From the NCBI GenBank assembly GCA_903871855.1, contig CAIQIK010000019.1:62001-126000 (forward strand): a stretch of DNA of 64,000 nucleotides, read 5' to 3'. The stretch comes from an uncultured Caldisericota bacterium (GTDB taxonomy: Bacteria > Caldisericota > Caldisericia > Cryosericales > Cryosericaceae). Positions 23,804 through 32,849 of this stretch are shown piece by piece. Within the stretch, counting starts at the first letter, position 1. Each line of letters begins with the position of its first letter. The notes below the pieces were generated by a model. That model did no database searches and was not told the DNA's origin. It saw only the letters and a list, made by a program, of their open reading frames with translations. The translations under genes were made by a program, and so were the position numbers.

Positions 23804-26800
23804 CTATGGCTTCCTCCATTTCTTGAGCACGGGTCCCATGGCGTAGACGCCTTTCTTGCTGTATTCCGCATGGATCTCTGCTGCCTTACTGACGAATCCC
23901 TTTTGGCACAAAGTCTCAGCAATTTTCACTAGCACCTCTGTGGCATAGCTCAGTACTACATCCTTCTTCAAGGCAGTCAGCAGGACATTGCCAACGCGTT
24001 CCGCATCACTGTCGACAAATCGTGCAAGCGATTCGAGAATCTCAAGTCCACCTGTGACGTGCAGATCCCAATTGTCAAAACTCTTCTCCAACAAATCTTC
24101 AACTGAGGCTGGAAGCTTCTGAAACGCATAGAGCCATTCTGGCAATGCACTCAACAGTTTCGTTCGTGTGCTTGAGCCTGCTACTCGACTGATAGCCTTG
24201 ATCATCTTTGGCCACAATTGCATCAGTTTCTCGCGTCGCGGGTCTGTCCACTCCCTCTGCCGATTCGCGAAGTACCAGACAACCTCGCCAATTCTGATTT
24301 CTTCTCCATCATCTAACATCTGGTCCATCAGCCCATCATCAAGATCATAGACGTACGCCAAGCACACGTGACTGGCAAGAGACTTCTCTGTTTCCTCTTC
24401 CGAGAAGCGCATTGCAAGAGCGAAGGAGTATTCGCCTCGTTCCCGCAAGAGAAGGAAGAGCTCTTGGTACACCCTCGATGACATCAGATAGGCAGAAAAC
24501 GCATCGATCCACCGATCTGTCGATTCCTGTGGAAAAATTTGGTCAAGGTGATCCGAAACCCAGCTGGGATCCAGGATATTAAGTAGATAGAGTCCTACTG
24601 CAATTCCTTCCCGCGCCTCTGTGTCGGCGGCCGGATCGGTGTAGGCCAAAGCTATCTCCAGTAGCTCGTTCGCCCATCCTGGAATACGCTGAAGATGCCT
24701 TGTACCACTGTTCTTCGCCCCTGCAAGGCTCCAAGCAACAAGAATTGTGGCTTTGAGCGCTGCAGCAAGAGCAGAGTTGACCGCTCTCCACCTTGGTTTC
24801 GTCAGCGCTGGATCCGTGACGGGATATCGTGAAGCGACCTCTGTCGCTTCTTGAAGCAGTTTCGGGATGAGATCGATCTCATCTCCCGTCCACCTACCTA
24901 CTTGGTTGCTGGCGACGACCGACACGAAGTCACAGACAGCTTCACACGCTCCTCGTCGATCCTCTCTGGCTGCATCTTCTGCAGAGTATTCCCGTAATCG
25001 AGTCAGCATGGATTCTCCCAACCGGAACACTGGAAGCACTTGGAAGGGTTCCTTGTTCTGAATCGCCGATGCAAAGCCCTGGAAGATGGCTTGTAGGCAA
25101 TCCAGCGGGATTCCCGACAAATCCTGAAGCCCGTTTCTAATCAGTCTCTCCGGATCACCAGACACCAGTTCCCGTATGGCACTATAGATATCCGACATGT
25201 CCGTTGCGTTGAGAAATGCCGCCAACTCTTCGTTCGTCTCGAATGCCTGGAGACGTTCTACGGCGACAATTCCGGTAGTGTCTCTCACGGCCGGTCCAAT
25301 GTGGAAACTCCACTCCGGGCATGTTGGTCGTGGGCGACCGGACCAATTCTCTTTGACAAGGTCTTGAATACGGGCGTCTATGCTGGTCTCCACAGACAGC
25401 AACCACTTTGCCTTGAACCGTATCCCTCGGGCATCCCTTGTAGTCCTATCACCCCCATCTTGGCGGCCCCACTTGGATCCAGCTTCTTCCAGCCATCCAA
25501 GAAGGACTCCAACTTGCTCATGGTTCATCTCATGCGTATGAGTGGACAGGAGCATGTAGACTTCGTGAAAGGCATCGACATCCAATAGTGCATTCCGTCT
25601 GGAGCTCCAAAACGCCGCCGATACCCCACCGTAATGCCTATCGACGAGGTAATAACCCATACGTCTCAGAATACTGGCTCTTGACACCAGTAGTCTTTCC
25701 ACAAGATCCTTCCGATGTTCAGGTGACATTTCATCACATGCAAGACGTGTGAACCTGACAATCGCCATCGGAGCAGAGAATGCTTGATCCTTGTTCTGGT
25801 CGGATTCTTCGATTGACGGAACCCAGTAGTCGGTTCTGTCGAAACCCGACTCACGCTGCCAGTTGCGCAGTGCGCCTACTCCCATTTGCGCGACGTTTGG
25901 GCTGCATACAGACACCAATTCAGCAGCATGTGGGAGGACAACATTCTCGAATTCCCACGTTACTTCACGTTGAGCATGTTCGTCCTCTTTGTTGGATAAC
26001 GAACGGAGACACACACCGAGTATCATCCTCAGTGCGATGCTGTTACCCTGTTTGATCAGGAAGCAGATTAGTTCCTCGGAAACCGTGATCACGAGTAGAA
26101 TACTAGTACTTAGGGTGGTCATCAACGCTAGGGCTGCTTTGCGTAGCCCCGGATCTGCCAAGACCCTTTTCGAGGTAAGGAGCCCTCGAAGAATGAAGGA
26201 TGCTGTCCTCAAATCGTACTGTTTGTCTGATTTCTCGATTGAGAATCGTGCAAGCTTGGCGGCAATGCCTGCTAGCACTTCAGCCACTTCGACATCTTGG
26301 GTCTTGATCGCAAATGCAGCCATTCGATCAAGATACGCGAACGGATTCCAGAAAGCGCCTTCGGATGAACCTCTCGTCTCCTTCATTGATGGATGGTCTT
26401 CCGGGGAGAAGCATCTATTCTCATCCAGTGGGCGGAGCCATGACCAGCAGATTTCGTCGGTCGAATTCGAGAGGATGTTGAAGAAGAACGCCTCAAGATC
26501 AGACCGCAGCAGCAAGTCCCGGATGTCCTCCATTGTCGTTTGGTCATATGCCTGTGTGGCAACCTGTCGAAGTCGCTCCTGCTCATCCGGAAGATTGGCA
26601 TACCGCTGAGCAGGTGCAAGCTGCCGACTCCAGCTCCTGATAACATAGTAGAGTTCGTCGTATCCACGGATGTCAGTGTTATACGAAATCAGCCTGATCC
26701 GCATGTCGTCGTAGTAGGTCTGCAGATATGATTTGCGAAAACCATCGGCAGAATCGTCAATAAGCATGAAGTGCCTGTGCGGATGACGAGGCGTAGTCTC

Positions 26801-27478
26801 GGGCTGTCTGAAGATGAATTCCAGGATTTCGAACTCTGAGAGGCCATATCCCAGGAACAGGATGTTGCACTCACTGAAGAGGTACTCCAGAAAAGCCGGA
26901 ATATGACTCCGTGTCGACCCTTTGTACTGTTCGAAGTACTGCTCAAGCGTGAACACCACATTCTCTATGTCACTGACTGAACCATGGAGATGATACAGAA
27001 AACCAGATCTTGGCTTTGATGGGAAGTCCTCTGCTTTGGAGACGATCCTTCTCTCGTCGAAGCACCGATCGAGGTTCTTGTCTGCGTTGGTAGTAACAAT
27101 GCAGAACTGCTGCATTCTAGACAGGCGATCGAACACATCCATGAACCTCTTCTTCTTGCTGTTCGGGGTCAATGCGGACCGCAATTTGTGATAGAAGAGT
27201 TTCGCTTCGTTATGATCATTGAGCATATGATAGCAAATCGTCATAAGCTGCCGGTGATCAGTAAGAGATTTCAATTCCTTGAAGGCTCTATGAGTAATGA
27301 ACTTCTTCTCATAGCAGAGTCGCAACAGATCTGCAGCGAGATCGTCCCAGCCCTCACAACCTACCAGCCGCGAAACTCCTGCGCCAACAAATAGGACAAG
27401 CGTTCCACGATTTACCGCTTCAATAATCTCGGAGTCTGGGATTGGTACCCCTGCTTCGGGATCCTCTCTTTCGGTCAT
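23804..27478 (-). CDS. Very large SIR2-like domain protein, probable antiphage defence
   Basis: The protein has about 1224 residues. The first 280 form a SIR2-like NADase domain: LVLFVGAGVSRLVG for the nucleotide loop, IVTTNADKNLDRCFD, YHLHGSVSD with the putative catalytic His, and ILFLGYGLSEFEI. The remaining 900 residues are helical, without a recognised domain, and probably form a repeat scaffold or sensor. SIR2 domains fused to large helical regions are known in defence systems that deplete NAD+ when infection is sensed. It sits directly beside a BglII-like restriction-modification pair. The ATG at 27478 is preferred (aagggg upstream). The gene is monocistronic by spacing. Confidence 0.8.
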   Translation of the reverse strand: MTEREDPEAGVPIPDSEIIEAVNRGTLVLFVGAGVSRLVGCEGWDDLAADLLRLCYEKKFITHRAFKELKSLTDHRQLMTICYHMLNDHNEAKLFYHKLRSALTPNSKKKRFMDVFDRLSRMQQFCIVTTNADKNLDRCFDERRIVSKAEDFPSKPRSGFLYHLHGSVSDIENVVFTLEQYFEQYKGSTRSHIPAFLEYLFSECNILFLGYGLSEFEILEFIFRQPETTPRHPHRHFMLIDDSADGFRKSYLQTYYDDMRIRLISYNTDIRGYDELYYVIRSWSRQLAPAQRYANLPDEQERLRQVATQAYDQTTMEDIRDLLLRSDLEAFFFNILSNSTDEICWSWLRPLDENRCFSPEDHPSMKETRGSSEGAFWNPFAYLDRMAAFAIKTQDVEVAEVLAGIAAKLARFSIEKSDKQYDLRTASFILRGLLTSKRVLADPGLRKAALALMTTLSTSILLVITVSEELICFLIKQGNSIALRMILGVCLRSLSNKEDEHAQREVTWEFENVVLPHAAELVSVCSPNVAQMGVGALRNWQRESGFDRTDYWVPSIEESDQNKDQAFSAPMAIVRFTRLACDEMSPEHRKDLVERLLVSRASILRRMGYYLVDRHYGGVSAAFWSSRRNALLDVDAFHEVYMLLSTHTHEMNHEQVGVLLGWLEEAGSKWGRQDGGDRTTRDARGIRFKAKWLLSVETSIDARIQDLVKENWSGRPRPTCPEWSFHIGPAVRDTTGIVAVERLQAFETNEELAAFLNATDMSDIYSAIRELVSGDPERLIRNGLQDLSGIPLDCLQAIFQGFASAIQNKEPFQVLPVFRLGESMLTRLREYSAEDAAREDRRGACEAVCDFVSVVASNQVGRWTGDEIDLIPKLLQEATEVASRYPVTDPALTKPRWRAVNSALAAALKATILVAWSLAGAKNSGTRHLQRIPGWANELLEIALAYTDPAADTEAREGIAVGLYLLNILDPSWVSDHLDQIFPQESTDRWIDAFSAYLMSSRVYQELFLLLRERGEYSFALAMRFSEEETEKSLASHVCLAYVYDLDDGLMDQMLDDGEEIRIGEVVWYFANRQREWTDPRREKLMQLWPKMIKAISRVAGSSTRTKLLSALPEWLYAFQKLPASVEDLLEKSFDNWDLHVTGGLEILESLARFVDSDAERVGNVLLTALKKDVVLSYATEVLVKIAETLCQKGFVSKAAEIHAEYSKKGVYAMGPVLKKWRKP

Positions 27479-27866
27479 GTCATGCGCCCCCTTGGTCACC
27501 AAGACCGGAAAACGACTTCACGCTTGTTCCGGTTTAGGTCAGTCAACCTCCAACGACACAAGCATTGCGAACTACAATTCTGCTACCCGTAGATTTGGAC
27601 CTCGACGTGTGTTGCACACAATTCAAGACTCGTCAGTAGCGCAGGACCCTATCTGGACGTCTCCTGCACTATTCTCGTTTTCGGCATCTCGGTGAGGGCA
27701 CAGTAACTACCGTGCCGTCACGATACGAGCAGTTCGCCCTCGTGGCAGCAACGATGTACACCACTAGTGTCATCAACGCGACACCGCTCCCGCAGGACTT
27801 CCAATCTACTCTTCAGCATGGTAGGTGTTCGCCAAGAGCGATACCGGGTGTGAGACCAACATAATC
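27479..27866. other. Interval between SIR2 gene and endonuclease gene
   Basis: No gene is supported here. An inverted repeat (gtgtgaga at 27848-27855 with tctcacac at 27865-27872) overlaps the stop codon of the endonuclease gene and may end its transcript, though it lacks a T-run. The promoter of the SIR2 gene must lie here, but I see no clear -35/-10 pair. Confidence 0.4.
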
Positions 27867-28433
27867 TCACACAGTCGTCGGAGTCGGTAGATCAGAGTCA
27901 ACGAGTATAACCATGACAGGCACTGCGGGAAACGTCCTCTTCAGCCTCTCGATGTCATACACCAGTTGTTCGCCGTAGGAGACACCGGATGACATCCGAT
28001 GGTGGAGAGTGTGCGACGGGACAATCTCGATGCCGACGTCAGCTTTGTTCTCGTTGAAGAAGTACTGGAACTTGGCCATATCGTAGAACATGAATGCATA
28101 CTTGCCAAACTGTACTTCAACAAGCACCTTGCCCTTGACGAAATCAACTTGCTTGAACGCTCCTGGTATCTCGATGCCGCTGTTGGGTACAGAAATGGTG
28201 TACGTGTCTCTTAGTTCCTGGTACCCACGGGCATTGAACAGCGTCTTGAAACCGGCATTCAGGTCAATGGGCGACACAAGCTCTCGTCCCATCTTCGTCT
28301 TTTCCCTGCTCACCTTCGCCGTTCGCAGTTCCACCTTAGAGACTACGTCCCTAATCTCCTGGAGTATCTCAGGCTGATGTACTTGCAGAATTTCCTCTCC
28401 GCCCAAGTGTGAGTACGTATAGACAATCTTCAT
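27867..28433 (-). CDS. Type II restriction endonuclease, BglII/BstYI family
   Basis: The 188-residue protein shares with BglII the N-terminus MKIVYTYSHLGG, SREKTKMGRELVSPIDLN, and the catalytic core VDFVKGKVLVEVQFGKYAF with Asp97, Glu106 and Gln108 in the BglII positions, then MSSGVSYGEQL. BglII cuts A^GATCT and BstYI R^GATCY, so this enzyme probably cuts within a GATC-centred hexamer. The start overlaps the methyltransferase stop as ATGA, so expression follows the methyltransferase in a protective order. The length is somewhat less than BglII (223) because a loop before the core is missing. Confidence 0.88.
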   Translation of the reverse strand: MKIVYTYSHLGGEEILQVHQPEILQEIRDVVSKVELRTAKVSREKTKMGRELVSPIDLNAGFKTLFNARGYQELRDTYTISVPNSGIEIPGAFKQVDFVKGKVLVEVQFGKYAFMFYDMAKFQYFFNENKADVGIEIVPSHTLHHRMSSGVSYGEQLVYDIERLKRTFPAVPVMVILVDSDLPTPTTV

Positions 28434-29374
28434 GTGTGCCCCCTTCGCGCGCTCTTCTCTCGCACAAACAGACTCTCTGGATCGCTTCCCGGCAAGTATA
28501 CCATCTTGGGCGGGATTCCAGTGCCTCCATTGGGGTCATAGACCGGCCTCTCCATCGGGCGCACCCGCAGTTCTCCTCGTTGGGCGAGATCAACTCTGTC
28601 ACGCGCAATCTGGCAGTACTCCGAGGATATCTCCGCTCCCATGGCTCTTCTGTTGTGCATGACCGCCGCAATCAATGTTGAGCCAACCCCCATGAATGGG
28701 TCCAGCACCCAGTCACGTTCATTGCTCATCGACAGGACCAATCTCTCAACCAACTCTACTGGAAACTGCGCTGGATGAATTGTCTTTTCTACATGGTTTG
28801 CCTTAACGTTAGGGATATCCCACACGTCGCTGGGATTCTTTCCTAGCGGGTTTCCCGAGAGTTCCCCTTGACGGGGTCCCTTAAAGTAGCGCTTTTGTGG
28901 ATACTTCTGGGGTACACGGACAGGGTCGAGGTTGAAAACATAAGTGTCCGCTTTTGTGAACCAATTGATGGTCTCGTATCTCCCGGAGAATCGTTTGCTG
29001 GCGTGAAGTCCATGTTCAAAGTGCCAGATGATGCGGTTTCTCATGTGTAGATTGTGCTGTTGGAAAAAGGGATATACCAGAACATCCAGAGGAATGATCT
29101 CTCCGTTGTCCACATAGTTGCCAACTTGCCAGCAGATACTCCCATTGTCCGAAAGTACTCTGACACATTCGTCGATAATCCTCTGCTGCCACCTAAGATA
29201 GTCATCCAAGCTGGTCCTTCGCTCGTAGGATTTCCCAATGTTGTACGGAGGTGAGGTGACGATCAGGTTGATCGAACCTGACGGTATCCGTCCCAAAAGA
29301 TCAAGGCAGTCGCCGCAGTAGAGAACAAGATCGGCCTTGGAATCCCAGTTATCAGTGATCTTCAGTTTTCCCAT
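28430..29374 (-). CDS. DNA methyltransferase of the BglII-like RM system, probably N4-cytosine
   Basis: The 314-residue protein is a beta-class amino-methyltransferase: motif IV TSPPYN at residues 40-45 comes before the SAM-binding motif I DPFMGVGST at 225-233. The S in TSPPY is more usual for N4-cytosine than for N6-adenine enzymes, as in M.BglII. It should protect host GATC-centred sites from the endonuclease translated next. ggaaggga precedes the ATG. It lies 18 nt after the stop of dnaE on the same strand and could be read through from it. The endonuclease and methyltransferase form one operon. Confidence 0.9.
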   Translation of the reverse strand: MGKLKITDNWDSKADLVLYCGDCLDLLGRIPSGSINLIVTSPPYNIGKSYERRTSLDDYLRWQQRIIDECVRVLSDNGSICWQVGNYVDNGEIIPLDVLVYPFFQQHNLHMRNRIIWHFEHGLHASKRFSGRYETINWFTKADTYVFNLDPVRVPQKYPQKRYFKGPRQGELSGNPLGKNPSDVWDIPNVKANHVEKTIHPAQFPVELVERLVLSMSNERDWVLDPFMGVGSTLIAAVMHNRRAMGAEISSEYCQIARDRVDLAQRGELRVRPMERPVYDPNGGTGIPPKMVYLPGSDPESLFVREKSARRGHT

Positions 29375-29392
29375 TTTCTCCCTTCCATCGTT

Positions 29393-32300
29393 CTACGAGT
29401 AGTCTACGCCGCTGGGGCCCAGGATATCGGAAAGTCCTTTCAGGAGTGCCGGCGTGATGGTGACCCAGTGCTGGTTGCCAACCTCGAGGCAGTGGTCGGC
29501 CGTGTTGCGGTACAGGATACGCCATGGTTCCTTGCCAGGGTAGCGGTGGGTGAGGAGGAGAACGTTCTTGAGCGTCTCGCCGTTCACCTGCTGCTCCGTC
29601 ATGGTGAGTTTGAGCACTGGACGGGTCACGGAAACGGGCTTCGAGCCTCTCGCCTGTTCAGGCGTCACGAAGTCGATGAACTTCCTGGCCGTCAAGGACA
29701 ACTCGTCGCCGTCCATGCGCACGTTTGCCTCCAGGACGATGGCTCCTTCACGGTCGAAGCACGGCTGGAACTGGCCAAGAACGTACTCGAACACCATCAG
29801 CTCTACCTTGCGGCTGTCGTCTTCGAGCATGCACTTGCCGTAGGCGTGACCCGCCTTCGACTTGGCGGTCTTTGCGGATGTGAGGAGGCCCATGACCGTG
29901 ACGGTATCCCCGTCGTCACAATCTGCGCACTCCGCAACACGCTTTGCCTTGTACTTGGCAAGAAGCGGCTCGTACTGCTGGAAGGGGCTGCAGAAGCAGA
30001 AGAATCCGAACGCCTCTTTCTCCATTGCCGCCGCACCGGCAGTATCGCACGAGGAAAGAGAGGCTGTTGGTTCGTTACCCAGGCCGCCGAACAGGCCCGT
30101 CCCCGCATCGCCTGCGGCAGGCGTCTTGCCGTTCTGGTTGTTGAACTCTCTGAGGACGGTGACGCGGTCCTCGCCCAGGCTCTCGAATGCCCCGGCCTTG
30201 ATGAGACATTCGACGGACTTGCGGTTGACCTTGCTGCCGCCCGAACGCCGCTGGAAGTCCTTGAACGTCGAGTAGGGGCGGTTCCCCCGCTCCTCCATGA
30301 TCTCGTCGATCGCCTTTGAGCCCAGGTTCTTGATGGCAAGCAAGCCGAATCGGATGTCCTGGGAGCCGTCGGCCTGCGTCTCCACCATGAACAACTTGTC
30401 GGACTTGTTGATATCCGGTGGAAGGATGGGGATACCCTTGCTGCGGCACTCGGCGACCAGTTCCTTGAGACGGTCTTCGCTATCGATGCCCGAGTTCATG
30501 AGGGCCGTCAGGTACTGAATGAGATAGTGGACCTTGAGCCACGCCGTACGGTAGACCATGATGGCGTAGGCAACCCCGTGGGACTTGTTGAACCCGTAGC
30601 CGGCGAAAAAATCGATAAGGGCAAATACGTCCTCGGCAGTCTTCTTCGGGACGCCTTTCTCGATCGACTTCTCGACAAAGATGGCCCGCTGCGCGGCCAG
30701 AATGTCCGCCTTTTTCTTGCCCACGCCCTTACGCAGGATGTCTGCCTCCTGAAGCGTGAACCCGGCCATGCGGTTGGCGATCTGCATAATTTGTTCCTGA
30801 TACACGATGATACCGTAGGTCGGCTTGAGCACCCCCTCAATACTGGGATGGTAGTAGTCGACCTTCTCCTTACCATTCTTGCGGTCGATGTACTTCTGGA
30901 TACCGCCGGACTTGATGGTGCCAGGGCGGTAGAGCGAGATGATGGCCGTCAGGTCCTCGATGGAGGACGGCTGGATGCCGGCCGCGACCCCTTTCATGCC
31001 GCCGGATTCCATCTGGAACACGCCGACCGTGTCCCCGCTGCTAATGAGCTTGTAGACAGCCGGCTCCTCCGTGTCGACGTGGCCAATGTCCACCGTCACG
31101 CCAAGCTGCTCCTTGACCATCTTGACGGTGTTCTGGATGACCCCCAGATAGGAGAGGCCCAGGAAATCCATCTTGAGGAGGCCAAAGGCCTCGACGAGAT
31201 TGTGGTCCCACTGCGTTATGACGTTGCCGTCTTTGTCACGCTGCAGCGGCAGGTAGTTGGTAAGCTCGGTGTCGGCGATGACAACGCCCGCGGCATGGGT
31301 GCTGAAATTGCGGTTGACGCCTTCCAGCTTCATGGCCGTATCGAACAGCTCCTTGACCGTGACGCCGCTCAGCTTTGTGCCGTCATCATACATCTTCTTC
31401 AGCTGCTCGACCGTCTTGAGAGCGTCCTCAAGGCCCGTCCAAAACGGGATGAGCTTGGAGATCAGGTCCGTCTCCTTGGGCAGCATGCCCAAGGCTCGCC
31501 CCACGTCACGGACGGCTTGCTTAGCCTCCATTCTGCCGAAGGTCGCCACCTGGGCGACCGAGGATTCGCCGTACCGCTCGCGCACATACTGAATAACCTC
31601 GCCACGACGCGCATCCTCGAAATCCATGTCGATATCGGGCATCGAGATACGGGAGGCGTTGAGGAAGCGCTCGAACAGCAGGTTGTACCGCAGTGGCTCG
31701 ACTTCCGTGATGCCGGTCGCGTAGGCAACGATGGCGCCGGCAGCAGATCCGCGGCCAGGGCCGACGGCAATTCCCTTGCGCCGAGCGAACCGTATGAAGT
31801 CCTGGACAATGAGGAAGTAGTCGACAAACCCACACTTCTCGATCGTCTCCAGCTCCATGCGCGCCCGGGCTGTCGCCTCTTCCAGCTGTTCGGGAGGGTA
31901 GAGGCACTGGATGCCGTCCATAGTCATCTTCTCCAGCAATTGGCGGTTAACCTCGGCATCCCATGGCGTCGTCTGCCCTTCTTCGACGTATCGGGGCAGG
32001 TGATAGGTGCCAAGAGGCATTTCAACGTTGCACATGTCGGCGACGAGCTGGGTGTTCTGGATGGCCTCCTCGTCTTCGGGCAGGCGCTCGCGCATTTCAT
32101 CCTCGGTCATAACATGGTAGTACGGACCGTTGAAGCTCATCCGGTCCTTGTCGGTCATCTTCTGCAGCGTCTGGACACAGAGCAGGACCTCGTGCGCGGC
32201 GTAGTCGTCCTTGTTGAGGTAGTGGCTGTCGCAGGTGGCCACGGTCTTCGCACCGATGCGCTTCGCGATGCTGCGAAGGATGGGAAGGGCACGCTGTTCC

Positions 32301-32839
32301 TCTTCGATGCCGTGATTCTGGATCTCGATGAAATAGTTCTCCTTGCCGAAGATATCCTGGTACTTCTTGGCAATAGCCAGCGCTTTCTCTTCGTCGCCCT
32401 TTGCGGCCGCCTCGGCGACCTCGCCTTTCAGGCAGGCAGACAAAGCGATGACCCCCTCGTGGTACTTCTCCAGTATCTCATAGTCGACACGCGGCTTGTA
32501 ATAGAAGCCCTCGAGGTAGCCGACGGAGACGATGTGGCTCAGGTTTTGGTAGCCCTTGAAGTCTTTCGCCAGGAGAATCAGGTGATTGGGAAACCCTGCC
32601 TCCTTGTCCTTGTTTAGGCGGCCGTTCGGGGCCATGTAGACCTCGCTGCCGATGATCGGCTTGAGCCCGGCGTCCTTCATCTTCATGTAGAAGTCCAGCA
32701 CGCCGTACATGTTGCCGTGGTCGGTGATGGCGCACGCGGTCTGTCCCATCTCCCTGAGACGGGCGACGAGCGGTTCGATCTTGCTCATGCCGTCCAGCAG
32801 TGAGTATTCGGTGTGGAGGTGCAGGTGGACGAAGCTCAT
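29393..32839 (-). CDS. dnaE: DNA polymerase III subunit alpha (DnaE)
   Basis: This is the replicative polymerase. The 1148-residue protein begins with the PHP domain (HLHLHTEYSLLDG, then AITDHGNMYG). Polymerase motifs are VGPGRGSAAGAIVAYATGIT and PDIDMDFEDARR with the catalytic aspartates. Fingers and helix-hairpin-helix regions follow, and the C-terminus has an OB-fold (VTVMGLLTSAKTAKSKAG). A longer ORF reaches 32923, but homology starts at MSFVHLHLHTE, and the ATG at 32839 has a gaggaac site. It follows the lipoprotein gene after a short overlap of the longer frame, so it is probably the third gene of an operon with the DUF2179 gene and the lipoprotein. Confidence 0.97.
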   Translation of the reverse strand: MSFVHLHLHTEYSLLDGMSKIEPLVARLREMGQTACAITDHGNMYGVLDFYMKMKDAGLKPIIGSEVYMAPNGRLNKDKEAGFPNHLILLAKDFKGYQNLSHIVSVGYLEGFYYKPRVDYEILEKYHEGVIALSACLKGEVAEAAAKGDEEKALAIAKKYQDIFGKENYFIEIQNHGIEEEQRALPILRSIAKRIGAKTVATCDSHYLNKDDYAAHEVLLCVQTLQKMTDKDRMSFNGPYYHVMTEDEMRERLPEDEEAIQNTQLVADMCNVEMPLGTYHLPRYVEEGQTTPWDAEVNRQLLEKMTMDGIQCLYPPEQLEEATARARMELETIEKCGFVDYFLIVQDFIRFARRKGIAVGPGRGSAAGAIVAYATGITEVEPLRYNLLFERFLNASRISMPDIDMDFEDARRGEVIQYVRERYGESSVAQVATFGRMEAKQAVRDVGRALGMLPKETDLISKLIPFWTGLEDALKTVEQLKKMYDDGTKLSGVTVKELFDTAMKLEGVNRNFSTHAAGVVIADTELTNYLPLQRDKDGNVITQWDHNLVEAFGLLKMDFLGLSYLGVIQNTVKMVKEQLGVTVDIGHVDTEEPAVYKLISSGDTVGVFQMESGGMKGVAAGIQPSSIEDLTAIISLYRPGTIKSGGIQKYIDRKNGKEKVDYYHPSIEGVLKPTYGIIVYQEQIMQIANRMAGFTLQEADILRKGVGKKKADILAAQRAIFVEKSIEKGVPKKTAEDVFALIDFFAGYGFNKSHGVAYAIMVYRTAWLKVHYLIQYLTALMNSGIDSEDRLKELVAECRSKGIPILPPDINKSDKLFMVETQADGSQDIRFGLLAIKNLGSKAIDEIMEERGNRPYSTFKDFQRRSGGSKVNRKSVECLIKAGAFESLGEDRVTVLREFNNQNGKTPAAGDAGTGLFGGLGNEPTASLSSCDTAGAAAMEKEAFGFFCFCSPFQQYEPLLAKYKAKRVAECADCDDGDTVTVMGLLTSAKTAKSKAGHAYGKCMLEDDSRKVELMVFEYVLGQFQPCFDREGAIVLEANVRMDGDELSLTARKFIDFVTPEQARGSKPVSVTRPVLKLTMTEQQVNGETLKNVLLLTHRYPGKEPWRILYRNTADHCLEVGNQHWVTITPALLKGLSDILGPSGVDYS

Positions 32840-32849
32840 GCCGGGTTCC

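Noticed and set aside
30527-32617. A 696-codon plus-strand frame inside dnaE
   Set aside because: Complementary-strand shadow of a strongly conserved gene; GC-rich codon bias produces long antisense frames.
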